From Thiohalorhabdus sp. Cl-TMA (GTDB lineage Bacteria; Pseudomonadota; Gammaproteobacteria; Thiohalorhabdales; Thiohalorhabdaceae), in assembly GCF_041821045.1 (NCBI RefSeq), contig NZ_JBGUAW010000005.1, positions 124,001 to 188,000 on the forward strand: a DNA stretch of 64,000 nucleotides. The letters run 5' to 3'. The notes under the pieces were generated by a model that searched no databases, was not told the DNA's origin, and saw nothing but the letters and a program-made list of their open reading frames with translations. The translations under genes and the position numbers were made by a program. Below are positions 53,785 to 63,810 of this stretch, in pieces. Positions within the stretch are counted from its first letter, which is position 1, and every line of letters starts with the position of its first letter.

Positions 53785-56529
53785 TCAGTTTCCGGTGGCT
53801 CCGGACGGGCCGAAGAGCCGGTGCGCCAGCTCCTCTCCGGATAGAGGCGGGCTGAGTAGGAAGCCCTGGCCGTGGAGGCAGCCCTGTCGACACAGGAAAC
53901 GGCGCTGCGCCTCCGTCTCGATGCCTTCCCCGACCACGTTGAGCTCCAGGTTGTTGGCCAGGTCGATTACCGCCTCGATGATGCGTCCCGCGCTGTCGCC
54001 CTGCTCGATGCGGTTCACGAAGCTGCGGTCGATCTTCAGCGCCTCCAGGGGGAGCTGGTCGAGATAGGCGAGAGAGGAATAGCCGGTGCCGAAATCGTCC
54101 ACGGCGAAAGTAACGCCAAGCTCCCGGAGCTGCTGGATCTTGGCCGTGGCCAGGGAAAGATTCTGCATCAGCAGACTCTCGGTGATCTCCAGCTTGAGGT
54201 GCCGTCCGGGAAAGGCGCAGGATTCCAGGGTCTCGGCGATGCATTCCACGAATCCGCGACCGGAGAACTGCTGCGGGCTGATGTTCACCGCCAATCCCGC
54301 GGGCAGCTCCACCCCGCCTTCCAGCCAGGGCTTCACGGTCCGCACCGCCGTTTCCAGGATCCAGCGGCCGAGTGGCTGGATCAGGCCGGTCTGCTCGGCG
54401 ATGGGAATGAACTCCCCCGGGGAAATGGGTCCCCGCTGAGGGTGCTCCCAGCGCACCAGGGTCTCCAGGCCGCTGATCCGATTGCTGTCCAGGTCCCAGA
54501 TGGGCTGGAACACCAGATGGAGCTCGTCGCGGTTGAGCGCGCCCCGCAGCTCCTGCTCCAGGTCCAGGCGGTGCTGCACCGTGCTTACCATTTCGGGCCG
54601 GAAGAAGCGTCGGCTTCCCCGCCGCTCGGCTTTCGCCGCGCTCAGGGCGCTGCCCACGCGCTGGAGGTAGGTTCCCGGCGCGCAGTCGGGCTCGGGGAGC
54701 AGCGCCAGGCCCATGCTGGCCGTGAGGTGGAACTCCGCATTCCGGGCCGGGAACGGGCGGTCGAAGGCACCCTCTATCTGCTGCGCCACCCGCTCCGCCG
54801 CCTGCTCCGCGCTCCCCCGGGAGCCGGACAGGTCCGCCATGAGAAGGATGAATTCATCCGCCCCCACGCGCGCCAGCAGGTCCCCCTCGGGGAGCACGGA
54901 AGCCAGCCTGTCGCCGACGCTGTGCAGGAGCGCGTCGCCCACCCCGGGGCCGAGGGAGTCGTTGATTGTCTGAAAGGAATCCAGGTCAAGCGCCAGGAGG
55001 GCGCCGTACCGGCCGGCGTGGTCGAGGCGGGTTATGGCCCCTTCCAACCGTTCCAGCAGATGCGCCCGATTGGCCAGATTCGTCACCGGGTCCTGGTAGG
55101 CGAGCTGCTGTATGCGGGCCTGGGCCCGGTGCCAGTCGGTGATGTCGCGGGCGATGGTGGAATAGCGGACCAGTGCTCCGTGGCGGTCGCGATGGGCGAT
55201 GATGGTCTGGGAGAAGGGTACCTCCCGGCCCGTGCTGTCCAGAAAGGCGGTCTCGCCATTCCAAACGCCCTCGGTGCGCGCCCTGGGAAGGCCCTCCTGC
55301 TGGATCTTCCGGGTCGCCCAGTCGGGGTGGGCATCCTGGAGGTTGGGCTTCAAGGCGGCCCGGCCGAGCAGCCGCAGGGCGGCCGGATTGCGGTACAGGA
55401 CATTGCCCCGCGGATCCACCATCCCGATAAAGTCGGGGGAGCCCTCGATGATCTCGGCCAGCTGGCGAAGCCTTTCGTTACGGTCGTAGTTGTCGAGGGC
55501 GAAGGAGATATCCAGGACCATTTCGTCGAGGAGATGAACCAGCTCCTCGGAGAGGAAATCGGGCAGTCCGGAGTAGACGTTCAGGGCGCCGACCACCATG
55601 CCGTTCCGCCGGATGGGGAAGGCACCGCTGGAGCGCAGGCCGTGCCGTTCCGCCACCCCGCGCCATGGACCCATGTGGGGATCCTCGAGTACCCGCCGGC
55701 TGATCACGTGCTCACCGGTCCGCACGCAGATGCCGGTGGGCCCCCGTCCTTCGGGGACGTCCGCGCTCGCGGCGACACGGATATCGTTCACGTAGGGATG
55801 GGCCTGGCCGTGGGTCGCCGTCGGACGGACCCAGCCCTCCTCGTCAACCAGCCCCACCCAGGCGAGCTGAAAGCCGGCGTAGTCCACCACGATCTGCGCC
55901 ACCCTGGCGAACAGCTCCTCCGGGGGCGGGGTGGTCACCAGGAACTGGTTGGTCTCGCTGAGCGCCGCGTAGAGGTCCCGGGCCTGTTCCAGGGAGCGCC
56001 GCCATCTGTGCTCACCGGTGAGCTCCCGGGCGACCACGACCGCTCCTCGCAGGGCTCCCGAAGGATCCCGGACCGGACGGGCGGAGACCAGCAGCTCCCG
56101 CTTGTCGCCGTGGGGATCCCCCACGGTCACGCCCTGATCCACCACTTCCTTGCCGCCAAGGGCGTGCTCCAGGGAGGGGGCGAGGTGGCCCGGGGCAAAT
56201 CCCGATTCCGGAACCGCCGGGGAGGCCGGATCGGGAAAGAGCGCGCGGGCGGCCTGGTTCATGAAAAGGACCCGGGTCTCCGGATCGCAAATCAGGATCG
56301 CGTCGCTGACCTGATGGAGGAGGGAAGGGGCGACTTCCGGGTGCTGCCAGAAGGGGCGCTGCCGAGAGCCGGGGGGACGGGCCTGCAGAAGGGGGGCGGC
56401 CCCTTGCCCCTCCGGGTGCTCGAGTGTCACGGAATAGCCCAGATCCGTCAGATCCCTGGCGATGCGATCCGCGCCCCCATGCGGACCCTGTTCCACCCGG
56501 AGGGTCCAAGGTGCTCCTTCCTCCGCCAT
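53785..56529 (-). CDS. PAS-GAF-PAS-GGDEF-EAL cyclic-di-GMP protein
   Basis: The 914-residue protein has, in order, a PAS domain (about 70-185), a GAF domain (about 220-360), a second PAS (about 375-490), a GGDEF domain (about 500-655) and an EAL domain (about 665-905). The GGDEF site reads RVGADEF (about 551), with Ala for the second Gly, so cyclase activity is doubtful. The EAL domain keeps ETLVRW, NISPQQF, DDFGTGYSS, KIDRSF and QGFLLSPPL, so phosphodiesterase activity is likely. No membrane segment is seen. ATG 56529 is chosen over the longer open frame. Confidence 0.9.
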   Translation of the reverse strand: MAEEGAPWTLRVEQGPHGGADRIARDLTDLGYSVTLEHPEGQGAAPLLQARPPGSRQRPFWQHPEVAPSLLHQVSDAILICDPETRVLFMNQAARALFPDPASPAVPESGFAPGHLAPSLEHALGGKEVVDQGVTVGDPHGDKRELLVSARPVRDPSGALRGAVVVARELTGEHRWRRSLEQARDLYAALSETNQFLVTTPPPEELFARVAQIVVDYAGFQLAWVGLVDEEGWVRPTATHGQAHPYVNDIRVAASADVPEGRGPTGICVRTGEHVISRRVLEDPHMGPWRGVAERHGLRSSGAFPIRRNGMVVGALNVYSGLPDFLSEELVHLLDEMVLDISFALDNYDRNERLRQLAEIIEGSPDFIGMVDPRGNVLYRNPAALRLLGRAALKPNLQDAHPDWATRKIQQEGLPRARTEGVWNGETAFLDSTGREVPFSQTIIAHRDRHGALVRYSTIARDITDWHRAQARIQQLAYQDPVTNLANRAHLLERLEGAITRLDHAGRYGALLALDLDSFQTINDSLGPGVGDALLHSVGDRLASVLPEGDLLARVGADEFILLMADLSGSRGSAEQAAERVAQQIEGAFDRPFPARNAEFHLTASMGLALLPEPDCAPGTYLQRVGSALSAAKAERRGSRRFFRPEMVSTVQHRLDLEQELRGALNRDELHLVFQPIWDLDSNRISGLETLVRWEHPQRGPISPGEFIPIAEQTGLIQPLGRWILETAVRTVKPWLEGGVELPAGLAVNISPQQFSGRGFVECIAETLESCAFPGRHLKLEITESLLMQNLSLATAKIQQLRELGVTFAVDDFGTGYSSLAYLDQLPLEALKIDRSFVNRIEQGDSAGRIIEAVIDLANNLELNVVGEGIETEAQRRFLCRQGCLHGQGFLLSPPLSGEELAHRLFGPSGATGN

Positions 56530-56755
56530 CCCTGCCCTCTTGCTGCAATGGAGGGTTCGCCCGCCGGACACGGACCGGCCTGTCCGTCCCCGGTATCCGC
56601 CCGGACCCAAAAGCCCCAGGCGGCATATGCCTTATGGCAACCGACTGTACTCGTTGGGGGACAGGGATGGCAACCGGCACCTCCGGGGATGCGTCCTCGC
56701 GGGGCTCGGATGTCGAGGCCGGCGGACAGAGTCCGCCGGACACCGCCCGGGCCCC

Positions 56756-57754
56756 TCAGAGCCAGCCCGCGGCGGCGGCCCCGCTGAACAGGAGGTAGGA
56801 GGGCAGGAAGGCAATGATCGGGGAGCCGGTCCAGGTGAGGATGATGCGGGCCGTGGTGGCCCGGCTGAAGCGGGCTTCCTCCGCCTGGTCGCCGTCGTTG
56901 CGCGAGGCCCGGCCCCAGCCGAGGCCGATGACGCAGGTGACGGCGGTGATCGCCAGGCTGGCGGGGATGCCGCCGTAGCTGAGCAGGGTGATGATGGTGG
57001 CGGCGATGACCATGGTGAGCAGGGCGCCCACCACCGAGAGATCGGTGATCTCCACGCCCACGGTGCGCATGGTGCGGGGCCCGAACAGGAAGCCCCCCGC
57101 CGCCATGGCGGTGGCCGCGAGCAGGATCGCCGGACTCATGGCCAGGCTTCCGGCGCCAACGAGAGGCGCCACGGCGTTGGCCACGTTGGAGGCCCCCGCC
57201 GAGAAGCCCATGTAGCAGGCCCCCAGGATCAGCAGGGGCGGGAGCGCCGACCGGCGCAGGCGTCCGGACTCGTTGAGCCACCGCTTGAGCGGACGGTACC
57301 AGTACCGCCCCACGAAACCGGATATCAGCAGCGCCAGCAGCGGCGAAACCAGCCACCAGCTCACCACCACGCCGAGGGTCTCCCAGTTGAGCACGCCGAG
57401 CGCCGCGCCCACCCCGGCAACCGCGCCCACCGCCGTCTCGCTGGTGCTGACCGAAACCGCCCGGAGGTTGCCGAACAGGATACCGAGGCCGGTGAACAGG
57501 AGCACCGCCGTGGCCACCGGCAGGGTCATGACCTCCTCCGGGACGAACTTGGTGCCCAGGGTTTCCACCACGTGGGGACCCACCAAGTAGCCGCCCAGCA
57601 GAACCGAGGGAACCATGAGGACGCCCGCCGCGCGAGGCGAAATGATGCCGCTTCCGGTGGCCGGCCCGAAGGATTCCCCGATGGAGGAGCCGCCCGAGTT
57701 GACGCCCGCGAACACGGCGGTTCCCAGGCCCAGGAAAAGCAGAAGGATCTCCAT
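56756..57754 (-). CDS. PiT-family inorganic anion permease
   Basis: The 332-residue protein has about ten membrane helices with the PiT duplication. The C-terminal signature FSAGASNVANAVAPLVG is near standard. The N-terminal copy reads VNSGGSSIGESFGPATGSG and lacks the usual GAND. The family imports phosphate with protons or sodium. Sulfate permeases of the CysP type also belong here and have similar length. About 75 AT-rich bases upstream (57800-57850) probably hold its promoter. Confidence 0.85.
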   Translation of the reverse strand: MEILLLFLGLGTAVFAGVNSGGSSIGESFGPATGSGIISPRAAGVLMVPSVLLGGYLVGPHVVETLGTKFVPEEVMTLPVATAVLLFTGLGILFGNLRAVSVSTSETAVGAVAGVGAALGVLNWETLGVVVSWWLVSPLLALLISGFVGRYWYRPLKRWLNESGRLRRSALPPLLILGACYMGFSAGASNVANAVAPLVGAGSLAMSPAILLAATAMAAGGFLFGPRTMRTVGVEITDLSVVGALLTMVIAATIITLLSYGGIPASLAITAVTCVIGLGWGRASRNDGDQAEEARFSRATTARIILTWTGSPIIAFLPSYLLFSGAAAAGWL

Positions 57755-57880
57755 GAATGCCCTGACAGGTTGCGAAGCCAGCGCGGAAGCCTATCAGGGC
57801 TTCATGAAAAATTTAAATAACTATATGCGATTTTTCTATAACCAAGAGTAATGGATGTCCGGGTTGTCCCCGGACAGGGG

Positions 57881-58903
57881 CTACCAGAGCACGGCCCCCC
57901 GGACGAAGGGTCCGTAGGAGCCCTGTTGCAGGCCGTCGGGCTGGCGCTGGTAATAGTTGGGCTCGCCACCGCTCAGGACGAATTCGGCGTTCTCCACGGT
58001 GATGATGGTGGCCGTGGAGACCTCCAGCCCCACGGCGAAGCCGTAGGCGATTCCCATGGGTGCTTCGTCGAGCCGATTCCCGGCATAGTAGCCCCAGCGG
58101 AAGGAGCCGAATACGCCGAACCCGTAGAGCGGCTCGGAGTCGGGCTCCAGGCCGGTATCCTCAGTGATCTGCCGGGTATAGATGTCATCCGTGGGGGTGA
58201 TTCTTCCCACACCCGCCACGCCGTTGGTTCCAATATCCTCGAGCCCCAGGAAACCGGAATCCAGATGGCCTTCCATGACCGCTTCGAGCGGATCGTAGCG
58301 GGAGTAGAAGCCGAATATCTCGTATTCCGCCGCCGGGTCGATGTATTCCACCGACTGGTCGAGGCTGACGAAGGGATTCTCATCTTCGTAGTTCACCTCC
58401 ATTCTCACCGGTGTGGTCCATTTGACGTAGCCGATCCCGGAGTGGCGGGCCACCCAGTTATCCGCCCAGTACACGGCATAGAGCTGGAAGTCCTCCTCGA
58501 AGTCGCCCGCCCGGGTCTCGTAGTCCAAGTCGTCGTCATCCTTGCCGCCCGTCTCTTCGATGGTGCCCGTTATCTTCCCCCTCTGAACGGTCATACCCAG
58601 GTCCCCGAAACCGGCGCGCACTGCGAATTGGCGGTAGTCGTCCATCTTGTCGTCCAGGTCCAGGGTGGCGCCGACGAAGAAGTTGTCCCCGGCCGCCAGG
58701 GTCAGGTCCACCACCCGGTGGGTGGCGGCGTCGTATTCCACCTCTTCCGAGTCGGAGAACCAGGTCAGGTTCTTCAAGCCCAGGGAGGTGAAGAGGTGTC
58801 CGGATTCCGCCGCCTGAGCGGCGGGGAGGGAAAGGGCCATCCACCCGGTCAGCAGGGCGAGCGGCGCGATTCGGCGAAATAAACGGTTCCGGCTGTTTCC
58901 CAT
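57881..58903 (-). CDS. Predicted outer-membrane beta-barrel protein
   Basis: The 340-residue protein has a clear signal peptide ending SLPAAQA|AESG. The rest alternates polar and aromatic residues, is rich in Asp and Glu, and ends in Trp (VRGAVLW), the typical outer-membrane C-terminus. Acidic loops such as GGKDDDDLDYE and LDDKMDDYR suit a halophilic or cation-binding surface. GGAGGG lies 6 bases before ATG 58903. I do not recognise a named family. Confidence 0.75.
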   Translation of the reverse strand: MGNSRNRLFRRIAPLALLTGWMALSLPAAQAAESGHLFTSLGLKNLTWFSDSEEVEYDAATHRVVDLTLAAGDNFFVGATLDLDDKMDDYRQFAVRAGFGDLGMTVQRGKITGTIEETGGKDDDDLDYETRAGDFEEDFQLYAVYWADNWVARHSGIGYVKWTTPVRMEVNYEDENPFVSLDQSVEYIDPAAEYEIFGFYSRYDPLEAVMEGHLDSGFLGLEDIGTNGVAGVGRITPTDDIYTRQITEDTGLEPDSEPLYGFGVFGSFRWGYYAGNRLDEAPMGIAYGFAVGLEVSTATIITVENAEFVLSGGEPNYYQRQPDGLQQGSYGPFVRGAVLW

Positions 58904-59186
58904 GAAGCTCCCTCCGGCCCGGGGTTCCGGGCGTGCCTTTTCCTGCGTGTCCGGGTTCGGTCCCGGAGGCGGGACCGGCGGCAGATCCCACTGTCCGCCG
59001 GGCGTGCGCGAGCGGGACAAGCTTAGAGGGGCTCGGGAGAAATGGCATCCCCCAAATGCGGTATGTGGCGTTTTTTAAGCGGCGTGCCGGGTAAGCGGGA
59101 AGGTGGGGTGGGTGCCCGCGGATAGCGCGGGACCGTTGGCGCGACGGCCATTCCGGTCCCGTATCCCCGCCGCTCGGTGCGCCTGT

Positions 59187-60674
59187 TCAGGCCCCGCTGG
59201 GTGCGGGCAGCGGAGGCCCTGCGGGGACTTCCTCCGCGGACGACATACCGGTTTCTCGGTCGGGTGCCGGCGCCTCCGAATTTTTTCCGGAGGCGCTCGG
59301 CGGCACTCCTCCATCGGTATTGAACCGGGCCGCTTGCGGGACCGGTCCCCGTTCGGCACGGAGGATCGACCAGCCATCCGCGTGCCGGAGCTCCGCGGCC
59401 GGGCGGGCGGCAATGCGGAAGCACGGCGCGCTTCCCGACAGACCTCCAGAGCCGGGCATGGTCTCCGCCCCGTTCCCGCGCGTCTCCGTCTCGGCATGAC
59501 GCCGCGCAACGGCATGCGGCGCGTTCCAGGCCAGTAGCAGCGCCATCCCCGAGCACGCGGCCATGACAAGGACCATGGCATCCAGGTCGCCCGCCACCAG
59601 CAGCGAGGAGAATCCGCTGATGATTCCCGCCACGCTGAACTTCAGGGCGCCGAGCAGCGCCGTGGCCGTGGCGGCGATATCCCGGAAGAAGTCGAGCACC
59701 AGGGTGAAGATGTTCGGCATCCCGGCCCCGAAGGTGCCCATGGCCAGCAGCAGACCCGGCAGGAACAGCTCCAGAGTGGCTCCTGCCTGGGTGACCGCCA
59801 GCAGGTAGAGGGTGGCCAGGGCCTGGAGACCTACCGCGGCGCGGAGGATGGCCGCCGGCCCGAAGTGGCGGAGCAGCCGGTTGTTCAGCAGGTTGAAGCC
59901 CGCCATGGCCCCCACGGTGGCGCCCATGAGCAGGGAGAAGGTGGCCGGGGAGAGCCGGAACTTCTCCTGGAATACGAAGGAGGCATGGGTCAGGAACAGC
60001 ATGTTCACGCTGAATACGAGCGCGAGGATGATCAGGAGCCGCATGGCGGTTCCGTGACCCAGGACCCACCGATAGTCGGTGACCAGGGTATGCAGCGGCT
60101 TGCTCCGGTCCGGCTGCACCGGGTAGCTCCGGAACAGCGTCCGGCGCAGCACCAGCTTGACCGCGACGGCATAGGCGGCCATCAAGGTGAATATCCCCGG
60201 CCATCCGGCCAGCTTGAGGAGGCCGGTTCCCAGCAGCGGAGCAATGGCCGGTACCAGGAAGGTGACCAGGGCGATGAGGCTGAACAGACGCGCCCCCTCC
60301 TCTCCGCTGGCATGGTCCCGGGCGATGGCCGGCGCGCTCACGAGGCAGAATCCCGCGCCTACCGACTGCAGAATCCGCCATCCCAGCAGCCATGCGTAGG
60401 AGTCCGTCGCGGAGATGGCCAGACTCCCGCTCACGAAGAGCCCCAGGCCGCTGTACATGACCGCGGGGCGCCCGTAGCGGTCCGAAAGGGGGCCGCCGAT
60501 CAGGTGGCCGAGGGCCAGACCGAGAAGGAAGATGCTCACGATCAGACCCACGTCCTGGACGGAGACGCCCAGCGAATGGGCCATGGCCGGAAAGGCCGGA
60601 AGACTCGCGTCCAGGGCCAGTGGGCTGACCGCGATGGAACCGCCGAGCAGCAAACCGAGACGCCAATGCTGCAA
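59187..60674 (-). CDS. Bcr/CflA-type MFS drug exporter with long C-terminal tail
   Basis: The 495-residue transporter has twelve membrane helices over the first 400 residues. The MFS motif A region is GGPLSDRYGRPAVMYSG, and the N-terminus SPLALDASLPAFPAMAHSLG is typical of Bcr/CflA multidrug exporters. The last 95 or so residues form a hydrophilic Pro/Ala/Ser/Arg-rich tail not usual in the family. The start is TTG 60674, with GGGGGG 5 bases upstream. Confidence 0.88.
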   Translation of the reverse strand: MQHWRLGLLLGGSIAVSPLALDASLPAFPAMAHSLGVSVQDVGLIVSIFLLGLALGHLIGGPLSDRYGRPAVMYSGLGLFVSGSLAISATDSYAWLLGWRILQSVGAGFCLVSAPAIARDHASGEEGARLFSLIALVTFLVPAIAPLLGTGLLKLAGWPGIFTLMAAYAVAVKLVLRRTLFRSYPVQPDRSKPLHTLVTDYRWVLGHGTAMRLLIILALVFSVNMLFLTHASFVFQEKFRLSPATFSLLMGATVGAMAGFNLLNNRLLRHFGPAAILRAAVGLQALATLYLLAVTQAGATLELFLPGLLLAMGTFGAGMPNIFTLVLDFFRDIAATATALLGALKFSVAGIISGFSSLLVAGDLDAMVLVMAACSGMALLLAWNAPHAVARRHAETETRGNGAETMPGSGGLSGSAPCFRIAARPAAELRHADGWSILRAERGPVPQAARFNTDGGVPPSASGKNSEAPAPDRETGMSSAEEVPAGPPLPAPSGA

Positions 60675-61112
60675 TTCGTCCCCCCTCTGGAGCGGATTGC
60701 GCGAGGTGCGCGGAGGCCCCCGCGGTGGAAAACCGGAAAAGGATGCGGGAACAAGCCCCTAGAATGGTCCGGGGCCGACAGTAGATTCGCCGGGATTCCC
60801 CGTAAGGCCTTTTCCCTACATCCCTAGGGAAAATAATAAGCGGAGAGAATTCCCGGCCGGCCCGGAAAAATTCGTTTGCGGAATAGGAGGCGGGCGTTGG
60901 CGGTTATGCTGGAAGGATGTGGGGGAGTGGGCTTCCGATGGGGGAGGCCGCGGCAGCAATTGGGGCTGCCTCTTATGCGCATCGAGATCGTCAGGTAATA
61001 CGCTCGGGAATCAAGCGAATGGGCTACGCCGTTTTTCGGGGCTCCCCGGCCGTGCGATAGCCTGTCCAATGGGGAGTACTGCGAATCCCCCCGCATGGGG
61101 ATAGGAGCCGTC
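60675..61112 (+). other. Gap between divergent MFS and histidine kinase genes
   Basis: The 438 bases hold the promoters of two divergent genes. Segments such as GGGAAAATAATAAG near 60827-60840 are AT-richer than surroundings. No gene with a ribosome site and coding-like composition is seen on either strand. Confidence 0.4.
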
Positions 61113-63200
61113 ATGGGAAATGATCGCGCCACCGCTTCCCGGATTCTCTCCCGACATTCCGGGACCCCGGACGAGGAGCCCGCTCCCGAGGAGCTCCGCG
61201 CGCGCCTGACCCAGCAGGTGGTGGTGGCGGAGCTGGGGGAAATGGGCCTGCGTGGCGAGTCCCTGGAAGCCCTGTTCCGGGAGACGGTGATCGTCCTCGC
61301 GGAAGTCCTGGAGGTGGCCTACACCAAGATCCTGAGGAACGAGCCCCGTTCGGGCACGGCCCGGCTCATCGCGGGCGTGGGCTGGGAGGAAGGGCTGGAG
61401 GGGGAAGCGGTGGTCTCCACCGGCCTGGAGTCCCAGGCGGGCTACACCCTGCTGTGCGATGAGCCGGTCATCGTTGCCGATCTGCGGTCGGAGACCCGCT
61501 TCAGCGGTCCGCCCCTGCTCCATGAGCACGGCGTGGTCAGCGGCATGAGCGTGGTCATTCAAGGGCATCAGGGACCCTACGGAGTGCTCGGTGTCCATTC
61601 CCGGGAGCCCCGGGAATTCACCGGCTATGATGTGAGCTTCCTGAAGGCGGTGGCCAATGTGCTGGGGGCCAGCATCCAGCGGACGGCCATGGAGGGCGCG
61701 CTGCGTCGGAGCGAGGGCACATTTCACGAGACCTTCACCCATGCCGGCATGGGGATCGCCATTCTGGATCTGGACGGCCGCCTCCTGGAGGTCAACCCCG
61801 CGTACGCAGGGCTGCTGCGTTACCGTCAGGACGAGCTCATGGACGGCACGCATACGGTCCAGCAGCTGATCCACCCGGAGGATTGGCCCGCAACCGAGGC
61901 GGCCATGGCCAGGCTCCGGGATGGAGAAGTGCCTTTCTACTCCATGGAGAAGCGCGTCCGGCACAAGGACGGTGGACTCATATGGGTGCAGGTCACGGTA
62001 ACCGTCCGCCCGGGTGACGATGGGCATGACCGCCAGCTCATCGCCATCGTCGAGGACATCACCAAGCGCCGGGAAGCGGAGGAGGCCATGGTGGAGGCGG
62101 ATCGGCGCAAGGACGAATTCCTGTCCATGCTTGGCCACGAGCTCCGCAATCCCCTGACCCCCATAGCCACCATGGGGGAAGTGCTGTCCGCGCATAGGGA
62201 CCGGATGGACCCCGAGCGGCTGGATCAGGCGGCCGCAACCATCAAGCGCCAGAGTACCCACCTGACCCGGATCGTCGACGATCTGCTGGATCTCAATCGC
62301 ATCAAGACCGGGCGGATCACCCTGAAGAAGGAGCGGGTGGACCTGCGGGGCTGCGCCCAACAGGCCGTGGAGTCCGTGTCCGCGGCCGCGCGGGACAAAC
62401 GGCACGAACTGACGGTGGAGCTGCCCGACCAGCCCCTCGCGGCGACGGGGGACGCGGTGCGCCTGACGCAGATTCTCGCCAACCTCCTGGACAACGCCGT
62501 CAAATACACCGATCCGGGAGGAAACATCCGGCTGGTGGGCGATCGGGAGAACGGCCGAATCCGTTTCCGTGTCCGGGACGACGGCCGGGGCGTTTCCCCC
62601 GAGCACCTGGCCCGGCTGTTCGATGACTTCGATAGAGGAGGCTTGCGCAGCACGGGGCCCAAGGGGCTTGGGCTGGGCCTGGCCGTGGTGCGGCGGCTGG
62701 TGGATCTCCACGATGGGGAGGTGGAGGCCCATAGCGAGGGCGTGGGCCGGGGCAGCGAATTCCTCGTTCGCTTCCCGGCGGCGGACTCCCCGGAGGAGGA
62801 CCGCCAGCCGGAGTCCCGCGGCACGGCTCCCGGAGGTGCCCGGGAGGTGCTGGTGGTGGAGGACGATATGGACGTGGCGCGCTCCCTCTCCTTTCTCCTG
62901 GAAAGCATGGGCTACCAGACCCGGCACGTGGCCTCCGGAGAGCAAGCCTTCGACGCGGTGCGGGAGATATCCCCGGGAATGGTGCTCATCGATATCGGGC
63001 TTCCGGATCTGTCGGGGTTCGAGGTGGCCCGCAAGCTGCGGAGTCGTCTCGGGGGAGCTCCCCTGGTGGCCCTGACGGGGCACTCGCGCGCCCAATTCCC
63101 CGAGGAATCCGTCACGGTTTTCGACGAGTACCTGCTCAAACCGCCCACCGCGCGAATATTGCAGAAGACGCTGGAGCGGATGGAGAGCGCGCAGTCCTGA
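61113..63200 (+). CDS. GAF-PAS hybrid sensor histidine kinase
   Basis: The 695-residue soluble kinase has a GAF domain (about 40-195) and a PAS domain with PAC (about 205-330). The dimerisation helix carries the phospho-acceptor His341 in LGHELRNPLTP. An ATPase domain follows (N-box LANLLDNAVKY near 456, G-boxes DDGRGVS and GLGLGLAVV). The C-terminal receiver domain has the phospho-Asp in VLIDIGLP (about 626), Thr in ALTGHS and Lys in LLKPP. There is no separate output regulator next to it. ATG 61113 has ATAGGAG 6 bases upstream. Confidence 0.92.
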   Translation: MGNDRATASRILSRHSGTPDEEPAPEELRARLTQQVVVAELGEMGLRGESLEALFRETVIVLAEVLEVAYTKILRNEPRSGTARLIAGVGWEEGLEGEAVVSTGLESQAGYTLLCDEPVIVADLRSETRFSGPPLLHEHGVVSGMSVVIQGHQGPYGVLGVHSREPREFTGYDVSFLKAVANVLGASIQRTAMEGALRRSEGTFHETFTHAGMGIAILDLDGRLLEVNPAYAGLLRYRQDELMDGTHTVQQLIHPEDWPATEAAMARLRDGEVPFYSMEKRVRHKDGGLIWVQVTVTVRPGDDGHDRQLIAIVEDITKRREAEEAMVEADRRKDEFLSMLGHELRNPLTPIATMGEVLSAHRDRMDPERLDQAAATIKRQSTHLTRIVDDLLDLNRIKTGRITLKKERVDLRGCAQQAVESVSAAARDKRHELTVELPDQPLAATGDAVRLTQILANLLDNAVKYTDPGGNIRLVGDRENGRIRFRVRDDGRGVSPEHLARLFDDFDRGGLRSTGPKGLGLGLAVVRRLVDLHDGEVEAHSEGVGRGSEFLVRFPAADSPEEDRQPESRGTAPGGAREVLVVEDDMDVARSLSFLLESMGYQTRHVASGEQAFDAVREISPGMVLIDIGLPDLSGFEVARKLRSRLGGAPLVALTGHSRAQFPEESVTVFDEYLLKPPTARILQKTLERMESAQS

Positions 63201-63430
63201 AGGCCGCCGTGTCCTTCCCCGGCTCGTGCGGCGGCGCGCTCCCCCTCCCCCTTCGTCCGCGCGCTCCACTCCCGTCCCGCAGGGCGCCCCCCATCAGGAC
63301 ATGCCAAAGCCGATCGCGGTGACCACGCACCAGTCGAAGGGATTTTCCCGATCCCGCCTCTGCAAGGCGAAAGCGGCGGCAACGGCGAGTCCAATCCGGT
63401 ATAGGATCCATACGCGGGAGGCCCGGTCCG

Positions 63431-63595
63431 ATGGACATTACGGAATATCCCGACGAGGATCGCCAGGCGGTGGCCGAATTCCTGCGCGCCGAGGCGATCC
63501 GCCTGAACCGCGCGTCGCTGGAGGAAGGTTCGGAAGCATTCGGGAACCGCGCCGAGATGCTGCGGCACCTGGCGGACGAGGTGGAGCCCGAGTAG
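63431..63595 (+). CDS. Small hypothetical protein, 54 residues
   Basis: The short frame begins MDITEYPDEDRQAVAEFLRA and ends ADEVEPE. It is acidic, strongly helical and unlike the Arg/Pro-rich shadows that overlap it. GGGAGG lies 9 bases before ATG 63431. It may be a small cytosolic helical protein. The family is not recognised and it lies 230 bases after the histidine kinase. Confidence 0.55.
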   Translation: MDITEYPDEDRQAVAEFLRAEAIRLNRASLEEGSEAFGNRAEMLRHLADEVEPE

Positions 63596-63649
63596 CGGGA
63601 TCGGGCGTGCCTTGCGGAATGGAGCGGGTCGGGGGGGACGGGCCGTAAA

Positions 63650-63735
63650 CGGAAAGGCCCCGCCAGCACAGGGGGGAAGCCGGCGGGGCCGTGGCCGATG
63701 AGGAGCAATGGTGGGCCGCCGGCGCGGGCCTCGCA
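63650..63735 (-). ncRNA. Candidate small RNA 1 with GC-rich terminal hairpin
   Basis: On the minus strand, TTGCTA (63770-63765), 16 bases and TGATAA (63748-63743) form a promoter-like pair. About 45 bases later comes the 9-base stem GGCCCCGCC (63690-63682) / GGCGGGGCC (63664-63656), with a 17-base loop rich in C and T and a TTTCCGTTT tail. The predicted transcript is about 86 bases and includes GCTCCTCAT, which could pair with ribosome-binding sites. It could equally be only a terminator for a minus-strand gene to the right. Confidence 0.35.
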
Positions 63736-63810
63736 ATAACTCTTATCAGCTAAGCCGAAAGGTGTAGCAACGCCGATCCGGGACGAATGCCGCGCCGTAA
63801 GCCCGGAAGA

